Made by a program: the position numbers and the translations under genes | From: Acidobacteriota bacterium | GTDB lineage: Bacteria; Acidobacteriota; Thermoanaerobaculia; Multivoradales; Multivoraceae | Length of the DNA: 64,000 bases | Assembly (NCBI GenBank): GCA_003388555.1 | Contig: QQVD01000043.1 | Coordinates: 152,761-216,760 of the forward strand | Direction: 5' to 3' | Shown: positions 26,833 to 34,984 of the stretch, in pieces | Layout: each line of letters starts with the position of its first letter | Position numbering within the stretch: position 1 is the first letter of the stretch | The notes under the pieces: model-generated | Database searches by the model: none | Seen by the model: the letters and a program-made list of their open reading frames with translations, nothing else | What the model was told of the DNA's origin: nothing

Positions 26833-27642
26833 ATGAACGCACAGTCGGGACCACCGAACGACGTAGATGAAGCCGGCCGCCTGGCGGTCTGCCTGGTGCT
26901 CGGCGCCGGTGCCGGGGTCGGCGGCCACGTCGCGGCGCGCTTCGCCCGCGAGGGTCACCACGCGGTGCTGATCCGGCGCAGCGACCAGGAGGGCCTGGAC
27001 CGGCTGGTCGGCGGCATAGAGGACGAAGGAGGGCGAGCTTCGGGGTTCCTGCTCGATGCCTCCCGGCCCGACACGATCGAGCAGTGCGTCGAGCGGGTCG
27101 AGGCCGAGATCGGCCCGATCGCCGTCGCGGTGTTCAACCTGGGAGCGCAGATCGGCCACCGTCCGCTGCAGGACACCAGCTACAAGGCCTTCGAGCTCGG
27201 CTGGCGCCTGGCGACCTTCGCGCTGTTCCGCCTCGCCACCGCGGTGGTGCCGCGCATGGTCGAGCGCGGTGGCGGCACCCTGCTGGTCACCTCGTCGACC
27301 GCGGCGATGCGCGGCAACCCGGGACAGCACGCCCACGCCGCCGCGATGGGCGGGCGGCGCATGCTGTGCCAGAGCCTCAACGCCGAGTTCGCCAGCCAGG
27401 GCGTGCACGTGGCGCACATCGTCGTCGACGGCGCCGTCGACGCCCCAGACACCCTGGGCAAGATGCTCGGTCCCGAGCGTTTCGAAGCTCTGCGCGAGCA
27501 GAGGGGCGGCGCGCACGACGGTCTGCTGCTGCCGTCCGCGATCGCCGAGACCTTCTTCCAGATCGCCCGCCAGCACCGCTCGGCGTGGACCCACGAGCTC
27601 GATCTGCGGGCGCACTCCGACCAGGCGTGGTGGAACACCTGA
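26833..27642 (+). CDS. Atypical SDR family protein lacking the YxxxK motif
   Basis: A 269-residue Rossmann-fold protein starting at ATG 26833 after GGGAGGAG. The cofactor motif is LGAGAGVGGHVAARFA, and the fold follows the short-chain dehydrogenase plan (VAVFNLGAQ in place of NNAG; TSSTAAM holds the Ser). At the place of YxxxK the sequence reads QHAHAAAMGGRRML, so the catalytic Tyr and Lys are missing. It could be a non-catalytic or differently acting SDR. It overlaps the next gene start by about 16 nt and so is likely translated together with it. Confidence 0.83.
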   Translation: MNAQSGPPNDVDEAGRLAVCLVLGAGAGVGGHVAARFAREGHHAVLIRRSDQEGLDRLVGGIEDEGGRASGFLLDASRPDTIEQCVERVEAEIGPIAVAVFNLGAQIGHRPLQDTSYKAFELGWRLATFALFRLATAVVPRMVERGGGTLLVTSSTAAMRGNPGQHAHAAAMGGRRMLCQSLNAEFASQGVHVAHIVVDGAVDAPDTLGKMLGPERFEALREQRGGAHDGLLLPSAIAETFFQIARQHRSAWTHELDLRAHSDQAWWNT

Positions 27643-28535
27643 ACCGACTGAACCGGGTCCCAGCGCTCGTCGCGCTGGCGCTTCTGCTGCTCGCCGGTTG
27701 CGGCCGCGACGAGGTGGTCTTCCAGCAGCGCTCCGAATACCAGCAGGTGCTGGTGACCGAGGGTCGCGAAGGGGTGCGCACTCTGCGCTTCGGCAGTCGT
27801 CGCGGCGCGGTGCAGAGCCGGGTGGTCGTCGGCGATCCTCTCGACCTGAGGGTTCCCTACGTGCGCGCGGCGATGGCGGGCCTCGCCTTCCTCGAGCCAC
27901 CGCTGGACGACTTCGGCACCCGCTCGTTGTCGGTGCTGGTCGTCGGCCTCGGCGGTGGGTCGATCCCGATGTACCTGCACCAGGTGCTGCCGGCGGCGCA
28001 GATCGACGTCGCCGAGCTCGATCCGCTGGTCGTGCAGGTGGCGGACGAGTGGTTCGGGCTGCGAGAGGACGAGCGCCTGCGCATCCGGGTCGGCGACGGT
28101 CGCGAGTGGATCGAGCAGGCGGCGGCACGTGCGGCGCCGCGCTACGACCTGATCGTGCTCGACGCCTACGGCGAACGCGAGGTGCCTCCGGCGCTGACCA
28201 CGCTCGAGTTCCTGCGGGCGGTGCGCGGCGTCCTCGCGCCGGGCGGTGTGGTGGTCGCGAATCTCTGGGGCGGGCGCTCGAACCCGCTCTACCCGAGCAT
28301 GCTCCGCACCTACGGCGAGGTCTTCGGGCAGGTGCACGAGCTGGCGGTGCCGGCGCGGTCGAACCGCATCGTGGTGGCCCTGGACTCACCCACGGCCGCA
28401 CCTCGCGAGCTCGAGCGCCGGGCCGCACACCTGGCGCGCACACTGCCCGGACGCCTCGGTCTCGAGGAGCTCTTCCGCGGCGATTCCCGGGTCGACCCCG
28501 AGGACCTGCGCGGTGAGGTGTTGCGCGACGGCTGA
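27627..28535 (+). CDS. Spermidine synthase-like lipoprotein
   Basis: A 302-residue protein with a polyamine-synthase/Rossmann methyltransferase fold: VLVVGLGGGSIPMYLHQVLP (cofactor loop), DVAELDPLVVQVA (acidic residue binding the ribose), VGDGREWI, DLIVLDAYG, and LRAVRGVLAPGGVVVANLW. The N-terminus carries a lipoprotein signal (LVALALLLLAGC then GRDE), so the mature protein should be anchored outside the cytoplasm, where S-adenosyl donors are not expected. GTG 27627 or GTG 27630 are both possible, overlapping the SDR stop. Either the lipobox is fortuitous or this is a non-enzymatic or unusual exported member. Relatives are widespread as spermidine synthase-like proteins. Confidence 0.84.
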   Translation: MVEHLNRLNRVPALVALALLLLAGCGRDEVVFQQRSEYQQVLVTEGREGVRTLRFGSRRGAVQSRVVVGDPLDLRVPYVRAAMAGLAFLEPPLDDFGTRSLSVLVVGLGGGSIPMYLHQVLPAAQIDVAELDPLVVQVADEWFGLREDERLRIRVGDGREWIEQAAARAAPRYDLIVLDAYGEREVPPALTTLEFLRAVRGVLAPGGVVVANLWGGRSNPLYPSMLRTYGEVFGQVHELAVPARSNRIVVALDSPTAAPRELERRAAHLARTLPGRLGLEELFRGDSRVDPEDLRGEVLRDG

Positions 28536-28657
28536 CCGGGGCTCGCCAAGCGGCGCGCAGGAAACGAACCGCCGGTCGCCTGCGTCCAACCGCTCGAACC
28601 CAGGGCTCGACCCGATCTGCTCACAGGTCTTCATCGTCCTTCCCCATCCGGAGTCAC

Positions 28658-28684
28658 CATATGCCTCATATGCCTCATATGCCT
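28658..28684 (+). repeat. Triple 9-bp repeat spanning the start codon of the S10 peptidase
   Basis: CATATGCCT occurs three times head to tail and encodes MPHMPHMPL, giving three in-frame ATG codons (28661, 28670, 28679). GGAG at 28650-28653 best serves the first. Loss or gain of a unit keeps frame but changes the spacing to the ribosome-binding site. Confidence 0.85.
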
Positions 28685-30298
28685 CTCAGCTCTTCCTCTC
28701 GACGTCGTCTGTTCGATCTCCTTCCGGTGGTGTTCTTCACCGCTTCGACGCTGGCGCTCGCCGTCGCCGCGGCCGCCCAGCCCAGCGGCGACGACGAGTC
28801 GATGCAGGAGGGCTCGAAGAAGCCCGCCATGCAGTCTTCCCAGCTGCCCGAGCGCAAGCTGCCGGCCGACATGGCGATGACGAAGAGCGCCGAGGTCACC
28901 ATCCTCGGCCAGCGCGTGCCCTACGACGTGACGATCGGCACCCAGCCGGTCTACGGCGACGACGGAGTGGCGGTGGCGTCGCTGCACTACACCTTCTACG
29001 AGCGCACCGACGTCACCGATCCAGAGGCGAAGGCGCGGCGGCCGCTCTTCATCTCGTTCAACGGCGGTCCCGGGTCCGGCTCGCTCTGGATGCATCTCGG
29101 CTACACCTCGCCGAAGCTGCTGGTGATCGACGACGAGGGCTATCCGGTGCAACCGTACGGCGTGCGCGACAACCCGCACTCGATCCTCGACGTCGCCGAC
29201 ATCGTCTTCGTCAATCCGGTGAACACCGGCTTCTCGCGCATCCTCGACGAGAAGGCGGACCGCAAGAAGTTCTTCGGCGTCGAGGCGGACATCGTCTATC
29301 TGGCCGACTGGATCGACGTCTTCGTCTCGCGCCACGAGCGCTGGCGCTCGCCCAAGTACCTGATCGGCGAGAGCTACGGCACCACCCGGGTCTCCGGGCT
29401 CGCCGGCGCGCTGCAGGACCGTCACTGGATGTTCCTGAACGGCGTCATCCTGGTCTCGCCGACCGGTCTCGGTCTCGCCGCGGAAGGCCCCGCGCCGCGC
29501 TCGCCCGTGCTCAAGCTGCCGTACTACGCCGCCGCGGCCCACTACCACGGCCAGCTCGCCCCCGAGCTGCAGTCTCAGGATCTCGAGCAGTACCTCGCCG
29601 AGGTCGAGGAGTTCACCCTCGACGAGTACCTGCCGGCGCTCAGCCGCGGCGGCTTCCTCGACGCCGAGCGCCGGGCGGAGATCGCTCGCCAGGTGGCGCG
29701 CTACGCAGGACTCGACGAGCAGTACGTGCTCGACCACAACCTCGCGGTACCGGAGTCGGCCTTCTGGAAGGAGCTGCTGCGCGAGCAGGGCTACACCATC
29801 GGCCGCCTCGATTCGCGCTACCTCGGCGTCGACGGCAGGAACGCCGGCGAGCGCTACGACTACCCGGCCGAGCTGACCTCGTGGAACCACGCCTTCGCGC
29901 CGGCGATCAACCACTACCTGCGCGACGAGCTCGGCTTCGAGACCGACCTGCAGTACTACCTGTTCGGGCCGGTGCATCCGTGGGAGGGCCGCGACGAGTT
30001 CGACGTCGCCGAGGAGCTGCGCCGGGCCATGGCGCAGAATCCGTACCTGCACGTGATGGTGCAGTCGGGCTACTACGACGGCGCCACCGACTACTTCACC
30101 GCCAAGTACGTGCTGTGGAACATGGACCGCAGCGGGCGCCTGCGCGATCGCATGCGCTTCGAGGGCTACCGCAGCGGCCACATGATGTACCTGCGGCGCG
30201 AGGACCTCGAGACCTCGAACCAGCACATCCGCGACTTCATCGAGGCGAGCACGCCGGCCGAGGGCCAGCCGGCCAGCTACGGGCGGGTGAACCAGTAG
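28661..30298 (+). CDS. S10 family serine carboxypeptidase, exported
   Basis: A 545-residue serine carboxypeptidase of MEROPS family S10. ATG 28661 follows GGAG at 7 nt; residues 14-41 form the signal peptide (LFDLLPVVFFTASTLALAVAAAAQ). The oxyanion motif FNGGPGSGSLWMHLG, the nucleophile in GESYGT (Ser238), a likely catalytic Asp in GYYDGATDY (Asp473) and His507 in YRSGHMMY are all present in the right order. These enzymes remove C-terminal residues at acidic pH; the bacterial forms are mostly exported. Gene context (spermidine synthase-like lipoprotein upstream, beta-lactamase-fold hydrolase convergent) gives no pathway. Confidence 0.93.
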   Translation: MPHMPHMPLSSSSRRRLFDLLPVVFFTASTLALAVAAAAQPSGDDESMQEGSKKPAMQSSQLPERKLPADMAMTKSAEVTILGQRVPYDVTIGTQPVYGDDGVAVASLHYTFYERTDVTDPEAKARRPLFISFNGGPGSGSLWMHLGYTSPKLLVIDDEGYPVQPYGVRDNPHSILDVADIVFVNPVNTGFSRILDEKADRKKFFGVEADIVYLADWIDVFVSRHERWRSPKYLIGESYGTTRVSGLAGALQDRHWMFLNGVILVSPTGLGLAAEGPAPRSPVLKLPYYAAAAHYHGQLAPELQSQDLEQYLAEVEEFTLDEYLPALSRGGFLDAERRAEIARQVARYAGLDEQYVLDHNLAVPESAFWKELLREQGYTIGRLDSRYLGVDGRNAGERYDYPAELTSWNHAFAPAINHYLRDELGFETDLQYYLFGPVHPWEGRDEFDVAEELRRAMAQNPYLHVMVQSGYYDGATDYFTAKYVLWNMDRSGRLRDRMRFEGYRSGHMMYLRREDLETSNQHIRDFIEASTPAEGQPASYGRVNQ

Positions 30299-30326
30299 AG
30301 CACGGCCGCGCAGCGCCGGCGGCGGC

Positions 30327-31436
30327 TCAGTCCCCCGTCGGCGCGGCTGCGACGTAGAGCGCGGCCAGCCGTTCGAGCAGCGGCGCCAGCGCTCCGCTGT
30401 TGGTGTTGGTGATCAGGGCGATGGCGACGCCCTGCTCGGGCTGGTACCAGAGGTCGGCGGTCGCGCCGACGTGGCTGCCGCCGTGGCCCTTGAAACGGTG
30501 GCCCGCGAGGTCCTGGTCCTGCCAGCCGATGCCGTAGCCGGTGCTCTCACCGGAGTCGGTCTGCATCGCGGTGGCGAAGCGCTCGGTCGTGCTCCTCGGC
30601 ACCAGGCGCCCCTGCCACATCGCATGGGCGAAGCGCACCAGGTCCTCGGCCGAGGAGAGCAGCCCGGCCGAGGGCCAGGCGTCGCTCTGGTCGATCGCAG
30701 GGGTGTTGAGGTGGCCGGTCGAGGTGGTGACGTACGCCTGGGCGCGGTGCGCCACGAGGGGAGTCGCTCGATCGGGCAGCGTGTCGTGCAGGTCGAGCGG
30801 CCTCAGCACCCGCTCCTGCAGCAGCTCGAGGAAGGGCTTCCCGGCGGCGCCCTCGATGGCGGCGCCGACGAGGTTCCAGCCGAAGCTCGAGTACTCGAAG
30901 CGCTCTCCGGGCGGGAAGAGCAGCTCGCGGTCGCGAAACTTCTCGAGTGCCTCGGTGACCGAGGCGTAGTGCCGCCGGTTGACGAACTCCGCCGGCTGGT
31001 AGTGGGGCATACCGGAGAGGTGTCCCGCGAGCTGGCGCAGCGTCATCGGATGGCTCTTGGCCGGGAAGCCGGGCACGTAGGTCCGCACCGGGACGTCGAG
31101 GTCGAGCGTCTCCTCCTCGACCAGCAGGGCGAGCAGCGACGCGGTGAAGGTCTTCGTGATGCTGCCGATGCGCATCCGCGTCGCGGGAGTCGTAGCGACA
31201 GCATGCTCGAGGTTGCACTGCCCCAGGGCGGCGGAGAAGACGATCTCGCCGCGCACCAGTACGGCGGCCTGCAGGCCAGGCAGCCTGCCCTCGACCAGCG
31301 CCTTCTCGGTCAGGGCCTGGGCCCGCGCGGCGCGGCCATCCTGGCCGCTCGCCGCATGGGCTCCGAGAAGGAAGAGAAGGCTCAAGAGACTCAGGAAGCG
31401 GACGGGGAATCGGTGGAGCGGCATCGACCATCTCAT
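30327..31436 (-). CDS. Class C beta-lactamase-fold serine hydrolase, exported
   Basis: A 369-residue member of the beta-lactamase/transpeptidase-like S12 group. Start at ATG 31436 (or ATG 31424) gives a signal peptide (FLSLLSLLFLLGAHAASGQ). Active-site motifs are SITK (Ser92, Lys95), a Tyr motif EYSSFGWN (Tyr182; YSS instead of the YSN of AmpC), and the third motif as GHGGSHVG (HGG instead of KTG), typical of the esterase/peptidase relatives. It is more likely an esterase, D-aminopeptidase or peptidoglycan hydrolase than a true antibiotic-resistance enzyme. It lies 98 nt from the LytTR gene on the same strand. Confidence 0.92.
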   Translation of the reverse strand: MRWSMPLHRFPVRFLSLLSLLFLLGAHAASGQDGRAARAQALTEKALVEGRLPGLQAAVLVRGEIVFSAALGQCNLEHAVATTPATRMRIGSITKTFTASLLALLVEEETLDLDVPVRTYVPGFPAKSHPMTLRQLAGHLSGMPHYQPAEFVNRRHYASVTEALEKFRDRELLFPPGERFEYSSFGWNLVGAAIEGAAGKPFLELLQERVLRPLDLHDTLPDRATPLVAHRAQAYVTTSTGHLNTPAIDQSDAWPSAGLLSSAEDLVRFAHAMWQGRLVPRSTTERFATAMQTDSGESTGYGIGWQDQDLAGHRFKGHGGSHVGATADLWYQPEQGVAIALITNTNSGALAPLLERLAALYVAAAPTGD

Positions 31437-31534
31437 GCGCCGAGCGTGCACTGGCCGCGCTCGCCGGGCAAGCGGCGTGCGGTGAGCGGGGCCTGCTGGG
31501 TTGCGAACGGGACTGCGTCGCCTCGCGGGTCTGA

Positions 31535-32404
31535 TCACTCCGCGTCCGGGAACCGGTAGCGTCTGCTCCGGCGGAGCACCGTCCCGTCGCGCAGCTCGAT
31601 CTCCGCGTCGCCCTTGGCCAGCGGCCGCTCCGCGACGACCCGTTCCCGGTTGACGAGGCTCGAACGGTGGATGCGCACGAAACCCTGGGCGGCGAGCCGG
31701 CGGGCCAGCTCGGTGAGGCTGCCGCGCATCAGCAGCCAGCGTTCGCCGACGTGCAGCCGCACGTACGAGCCGTCGGCCGAGATCCAGTCGACGTCCGCGA
31801 CGTCGACGAAGCGCGTCGATCCCCGCGAGCGGATCTCGAGGCGCGGCGAGGGCACCTCGGGCTCGACCGGAGCTGCCGGAGGGTTGGAGCGCGGCCGCAG
31901 AGCGAGGGTTCGTGCACCGAGGATTCGCGGGCCGAGAGCCAGGAGCACGCCGTAGAGCAGCAGGCAGACGAGGAAGAAGTCGCCGACCTCGACCCAGAAG
32001 GCATGCTGCAATCCGCCGAGGGTGAGCTCCTCCCCATGCGTCACAAGCCTGAACGCGGCCAGGTAGTGGAGATAGGCAGTCGCCGCCAGCAGCGCCGCCG
32101 CGATGTGACGCGGCGCGTTCGCTCGATTCGCAGGGAACTCGCGGCCGAACACCGAGACGGCCCAGGCCATTGGTACCCAGGGAGCCCAGGCGACGAGGTT
32201 CAGCCACAGCAGCGACAGCGGCTCGGGGCGCTGGTCGGCGAGTCGCTGCCGCAGGTAGATCTGTGCGGCGGAGAGCACGGCGGCCACGGCGCAGGCGGTG
32301 GTGAACCCGAGCAGGGCCCGTAGCGACGACCTCGAAGCGACCGTCAGGAGCGGGAGGCGGGTGGAGGTGAGGCTCATCGGCACGGCGGAGGTCCTCTGGG
32401 TCAT
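31535..32404 (-). CDS. Membrane-bound LytTR DNA-binding regulator
   Basis: A 289-residue regulator with about four N-terminal membrane helices (SLRALLGFTTACAVAAVLS, LLWLNLVAWAPWVPMAWAVS, HIAAALLAATAYLHYLAAF, DFFLVCLLLYGVLLALG) and a C-terminal LytTR domain (about 185-285: FVDVADVDWISADGSYVRLH, LLMRGSLTELARRLAAQGFVRIHRSSLVN). There is no receiver domain, so the membrane part is probably the sensor. ATG 32404 is used; ATG 32374 is also possible, and neither has a strong ribosome-binding site. It is divergent from the ABC permease 123 nt away, which is a likely target (inference; LytTR proteins often control adjacent export genes). Confidence 0.9.
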   Translation of the reverse strand: MTQRTSAVPMSLTSTRLPLLTVASRSSLRALLGFTTACAVAAVLSAAQIYLRQRLADQRPEPLSLLWLNLVAWAPWVPMAWAVSVFGREFPANRANAPRHIAAALLAATAYLHYLAAFRLVTHGEELTLGGLQHAFWVEVGDFFLVCLLLYGVLLALGPRILGARTLALRPRSNPPAAPVEPEVPSPRLEIRSRGSTRFVDVADVDWISADGSYVRLHVGERWLLMRGSLTELARRLAAQGFVRIHRSSLVNRERVVAERPLAKGDAEIELRDGTVLRRSRRYRFPDAE

Positions 32405-32527
32405 GAAAGGCGACGAAGCGTCGCCGCCGACCCCCTTGGGTTCGCGCTCTCGGCGACGAAGGTTGCAGTCGCGGCTCCCTGCGTCGATCTGTAACCGATC
32501 GCCACGCCGCGGCCTCTGTGCTTCCAG

Positions 32528-34984
32528 ATGCTCGATCTGAAAGCCGCCCTGCGTTCGCTGAGCTCCACCCCCTGGGCGAGTGCCGTGGTGGTGCTCACCC
32601 TGGCGCTGGCGATCGGCATGGGCAGCGCCGTGTTCGGCGTCGTGCGCGCCGTTCTGCTGCTGCCACTGGGTTACGACGGCGAAGACGACCTGGTGGTGCT
32701 GTGGTCGACGCAGCAGCCGCCCGCCTCCGATGCCACCAGCGCCGTCGACGCGGCACAGGACCTCTTCCGCCTCTCGCCGGCCGACTACGCCGACCTACGC
32801 CAGGGTGCCGACAGCTTCGCCGGCAAGGTGGCGCTCTACCGCGCCATCGGCTCGACCCTGACCGGTCTCGATCCGGTGGAGCAGGTGGGCAGCTTCACCG
32901 TGACGCCGAGCCTCTTCGAGGTGCTCGGCGCCCGGGCGGCGGCGGGACGGCTCTTCTCCGACGACGAGGAGCGTCGCGGCGGTGAGCGTCGCGCCGTGAT
33001 CACCCACGCCGCCTGGCAGCGGCGCTTCGGCGGCGATCCTTCGATCGTCGGCTCGGTCCTCGAGCTCGACGGTGAGCCGCACACCGTGATCGGCGTCACC
33101 GGGCCGGGCTTCACCTTCCCACCGGGAGACACCGAGGTCGAGGTCTACCTGCCGATGGTCCTCTCGGGACCGATCGTGCTCGAGCGCGACCACCGCATGT
33201 TCGACGCCATCGCCCGCCTCGCCCCGAACGTGTCCCTGGATCGGGCCCAGGCCGAGCTCGAGACGATCGGGCGCCGGCTCGAGCGGGAGTATCCGCAGAC
33301 CAACCTCGGCTGGCGTCTGATCGCCCGGCCGCTACGCCGCGAGCTGGTCGGTGATCTGGCGCCGACCCTGCAGGCGCTGCTCGGCGCTGTCGCTCTCCTG
33401 CTCGTTGTCGCCAGCGTCAACGTCGCCAATCTGCTCGTCGCCCGCGCCGGCGGCGGGCTCGGTCGCGAGCTGTCGGTGCGCACGATGCTCGGCGCGCGTC
33501 CGCGGCATCTGCTGCGCCGGCTGCTCGCCGAGAGTCTGGTGCTCGGCGTCGCCGGAGCGGTGCTCGGTGTGGTGCTCTCGATCGTCGCCACGGCCTGGCT
33601 GGGTGCGGTGCTGCCCAGCGAGATCGCGCGGCTGGCGGCAGTGCGCCTCGATGGCGCGGTGCTGCTGATGGCGCTCGGGCTGGCGCTGCTGGCGACAGTG
33701 CTGTTCACCGTGCTTCCGGCGGTGCACGGCCTGCGCGGCCTGGGCCTCTGCCGCCGTGAACCGCTCGCCGGCAGCACCCTGGGAGGAGGCGAGCGGGGAG
33801 CACGGCGTCTGCGCGAGGCCCTGGTGGCGGTCGAGGTGGCCCTGGCCGTGACGCTCGTCGTCGCCGCGGTCCTGCTCGGCCGCAGCCTGCGCACGCTCGA
33901 GGCCAGCGAGCCGGGGCTGCGGCCGGAGAACCTGACCGCGGTCTCGCTGAAGATGCCTCGCTCGAGCTACTCGCGCGCCGAGTGGCGGCCGTTCTACGAG
34001 CGCCTCGCCCAGCGCCTCGCGGCGTCTCCCGGCGTGCAGCGGGTCGGCGCCACCTCGGATCTGCCTCTCAGCTCGGTGGGACTCGGCTTCGAGATCGAGC
34101 TCACCGCTCCCGGTCTCGCGGCGCGGTCACCGACCGTGCGGCCCAACGCCGAGGTGCGCCTGGTGTTGCCCGGCACCTTCGAGGCCGCCGGTATGCGCCT
34201 GATCGCCGGTCGCGACTTCACCACCAGCGAGCATGAGGAGCGCGGCGTGACGGTGGTGAACGAGACTCTGGCGCGCCGCGTCTTCGGCGAGCTCGATCCG
34301 CTCGGCCGGACCCTCGAGCTGCAGAACATCGGCGAGTTCGAGGTCGTCGGCGTGGTCGAGGACGTGCTGCAGCGCGGGCTCACCTCGCGTCACGAGTCGG
34401 AGCTCTATCTGCCCTTCGGTCGACCGATCGCGACCATGGAGATGCACCTGCTGGTGCGCACGGACCGCGGCGACCTCGGCGCCGCGGCGGTCGGCGATCT
34501 GGTGCGCTCGATCCTCTCCGACATCGATCCGCAGTTGGTGCCGTCGCGCGTGGTGGGCCTCGAGGAGCTGCTCTGGCGCTCGGTGGCCAGGCCGCGCTTC
34601 AACGCCGCGTTGATCGGGCTCCTGGCCCTCTCTGCGGCTCTTCTCGCGGTCGCCGGGGTGCACGGCATCGTCGTGTACGACGTGGCGAGGCGGCGGCGCG
34701 AGATCGGTGTGCGCATGGCGCTGGGTGCCGACGCGCCGGCCACCGCCGCGCTGGTGGTGCGCCAGTCGCTGCGGCTGGTGCTGCTCGGTGCCGCCTTCGG
34801 GCTCGCCTCTGCCGCCGCGCTCGGGCCCTTCGTCGAGCGCCTCCTGCACGGCGTCGAGCCGCTCGATCCACTGACCTACGGTTCGGTCGCGCTCGGCGCC
34901 GTGGCGACCGCCGCCCTCGCCTCCGTTCCCGCGGCCCGGCGCGCCGTGCGGGTCGATCCGAGCGTCGCGCTGCGCAGCGACTGA
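32528..34984 (+). CDS. ABC transporter permease, ADOP (Acidobacterial duplicated orphan permease) type
   Basis: An 818-residue inner-membrane protein with duplicated MacB_PCD plus FtsX modules. The first helix (SAVVVLTLALAIGMGSAVFGVV) and large periplasmic domain are followed by three helices (LLGAVALLLVVASVNVANLLVARA, ESLVLGVAGAVLGVVLSIVATAWL, GAVLLMALGLALLATVLFTVLP). The pattern repeats (LREALVAVEVALAVTLVVAAVLLG ... LIGLLALSAALLAVAGVHGIV, RREIGVRMALGAD). RELSVRTMLGARP and RREIGVRMALGA are the FtsX family signatures. No ATPase gene is adjacent, which is the reason for the name orphan permease. The last 109 nt overlap the convergent gene that ends at 34876. Confidence 0.93.
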   Translation: MLDLKAALRSLSSTPWASAVVVLTLALAIGMGSAVFGVVRAVLLLPLGYDGEDDLVVLWSTQQPPASDATSAVDAAQDLFRLSPADYADLRQGADSFAGKVALYRAIGSTLTGLDPVEQVGSFTVTPSLFEVLGARAAAGRLFSDDEERRGGERRAVITHAAWQRRFGGDPSIVGSVLELDGEPHTVIGVTGPGFTFPPGDTEVEVYLPMVLSGPIVLERDHRMFDAIARLAPNVSLDRAQAELETIGRRLEREYPQTNLGWRLIARPLRRELVGDLAPTLQALLGAVALLLVVASVNVANLLVARAGGGLGRELSVRTMLGARPRHLLRRLLAESLVLGVAGAVLGVVLSIVATAWLGAVLPSEIARLAAVRLDGAVLLMALGLALLATVLFTVLPAVHGLRGLGLCRREPLAGSTLGGGERGARRLREALVAVEVALAVTLVVAAVLLGRSLRTLEASEPGLRPENLTAVSLKMPRSSYSRAEWRPFYERLAQRLAASPGVQRVGATSDLPLSSVGLGFEIELTAPGLAARSPTVRPNAEVRLVLPGTFEAAGMRLIAGRDFTTSEHEERGVTVVNETLARRVFGELDPLGRTLELQNIGEFEVVGVVEDVLQRGLTSRHESELYLPFGRPIATMEMHLLVRTDRGDLGAAAVGDLVRSILSDIDPQLVPSRVVGLEELLWRSVARPRFNAALIGLLALSAALLAVAGVHGIVVYDVARRRREIGVRMALGADAPATAALVVRQSLRLVLLGAAFGLASAAALGPFVERLLHGVEPLDPLTYGSVALGAVATAALASVPAARRAVRVDPSVALRSD

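Noticed and set aside
30327..31436. True beta-lactamase (antibiotic resistance)
   Set aside because: The second and third motifs are YSS and HGG rather than YSN and KTG, which fits the esterase/peptidase relatives better.
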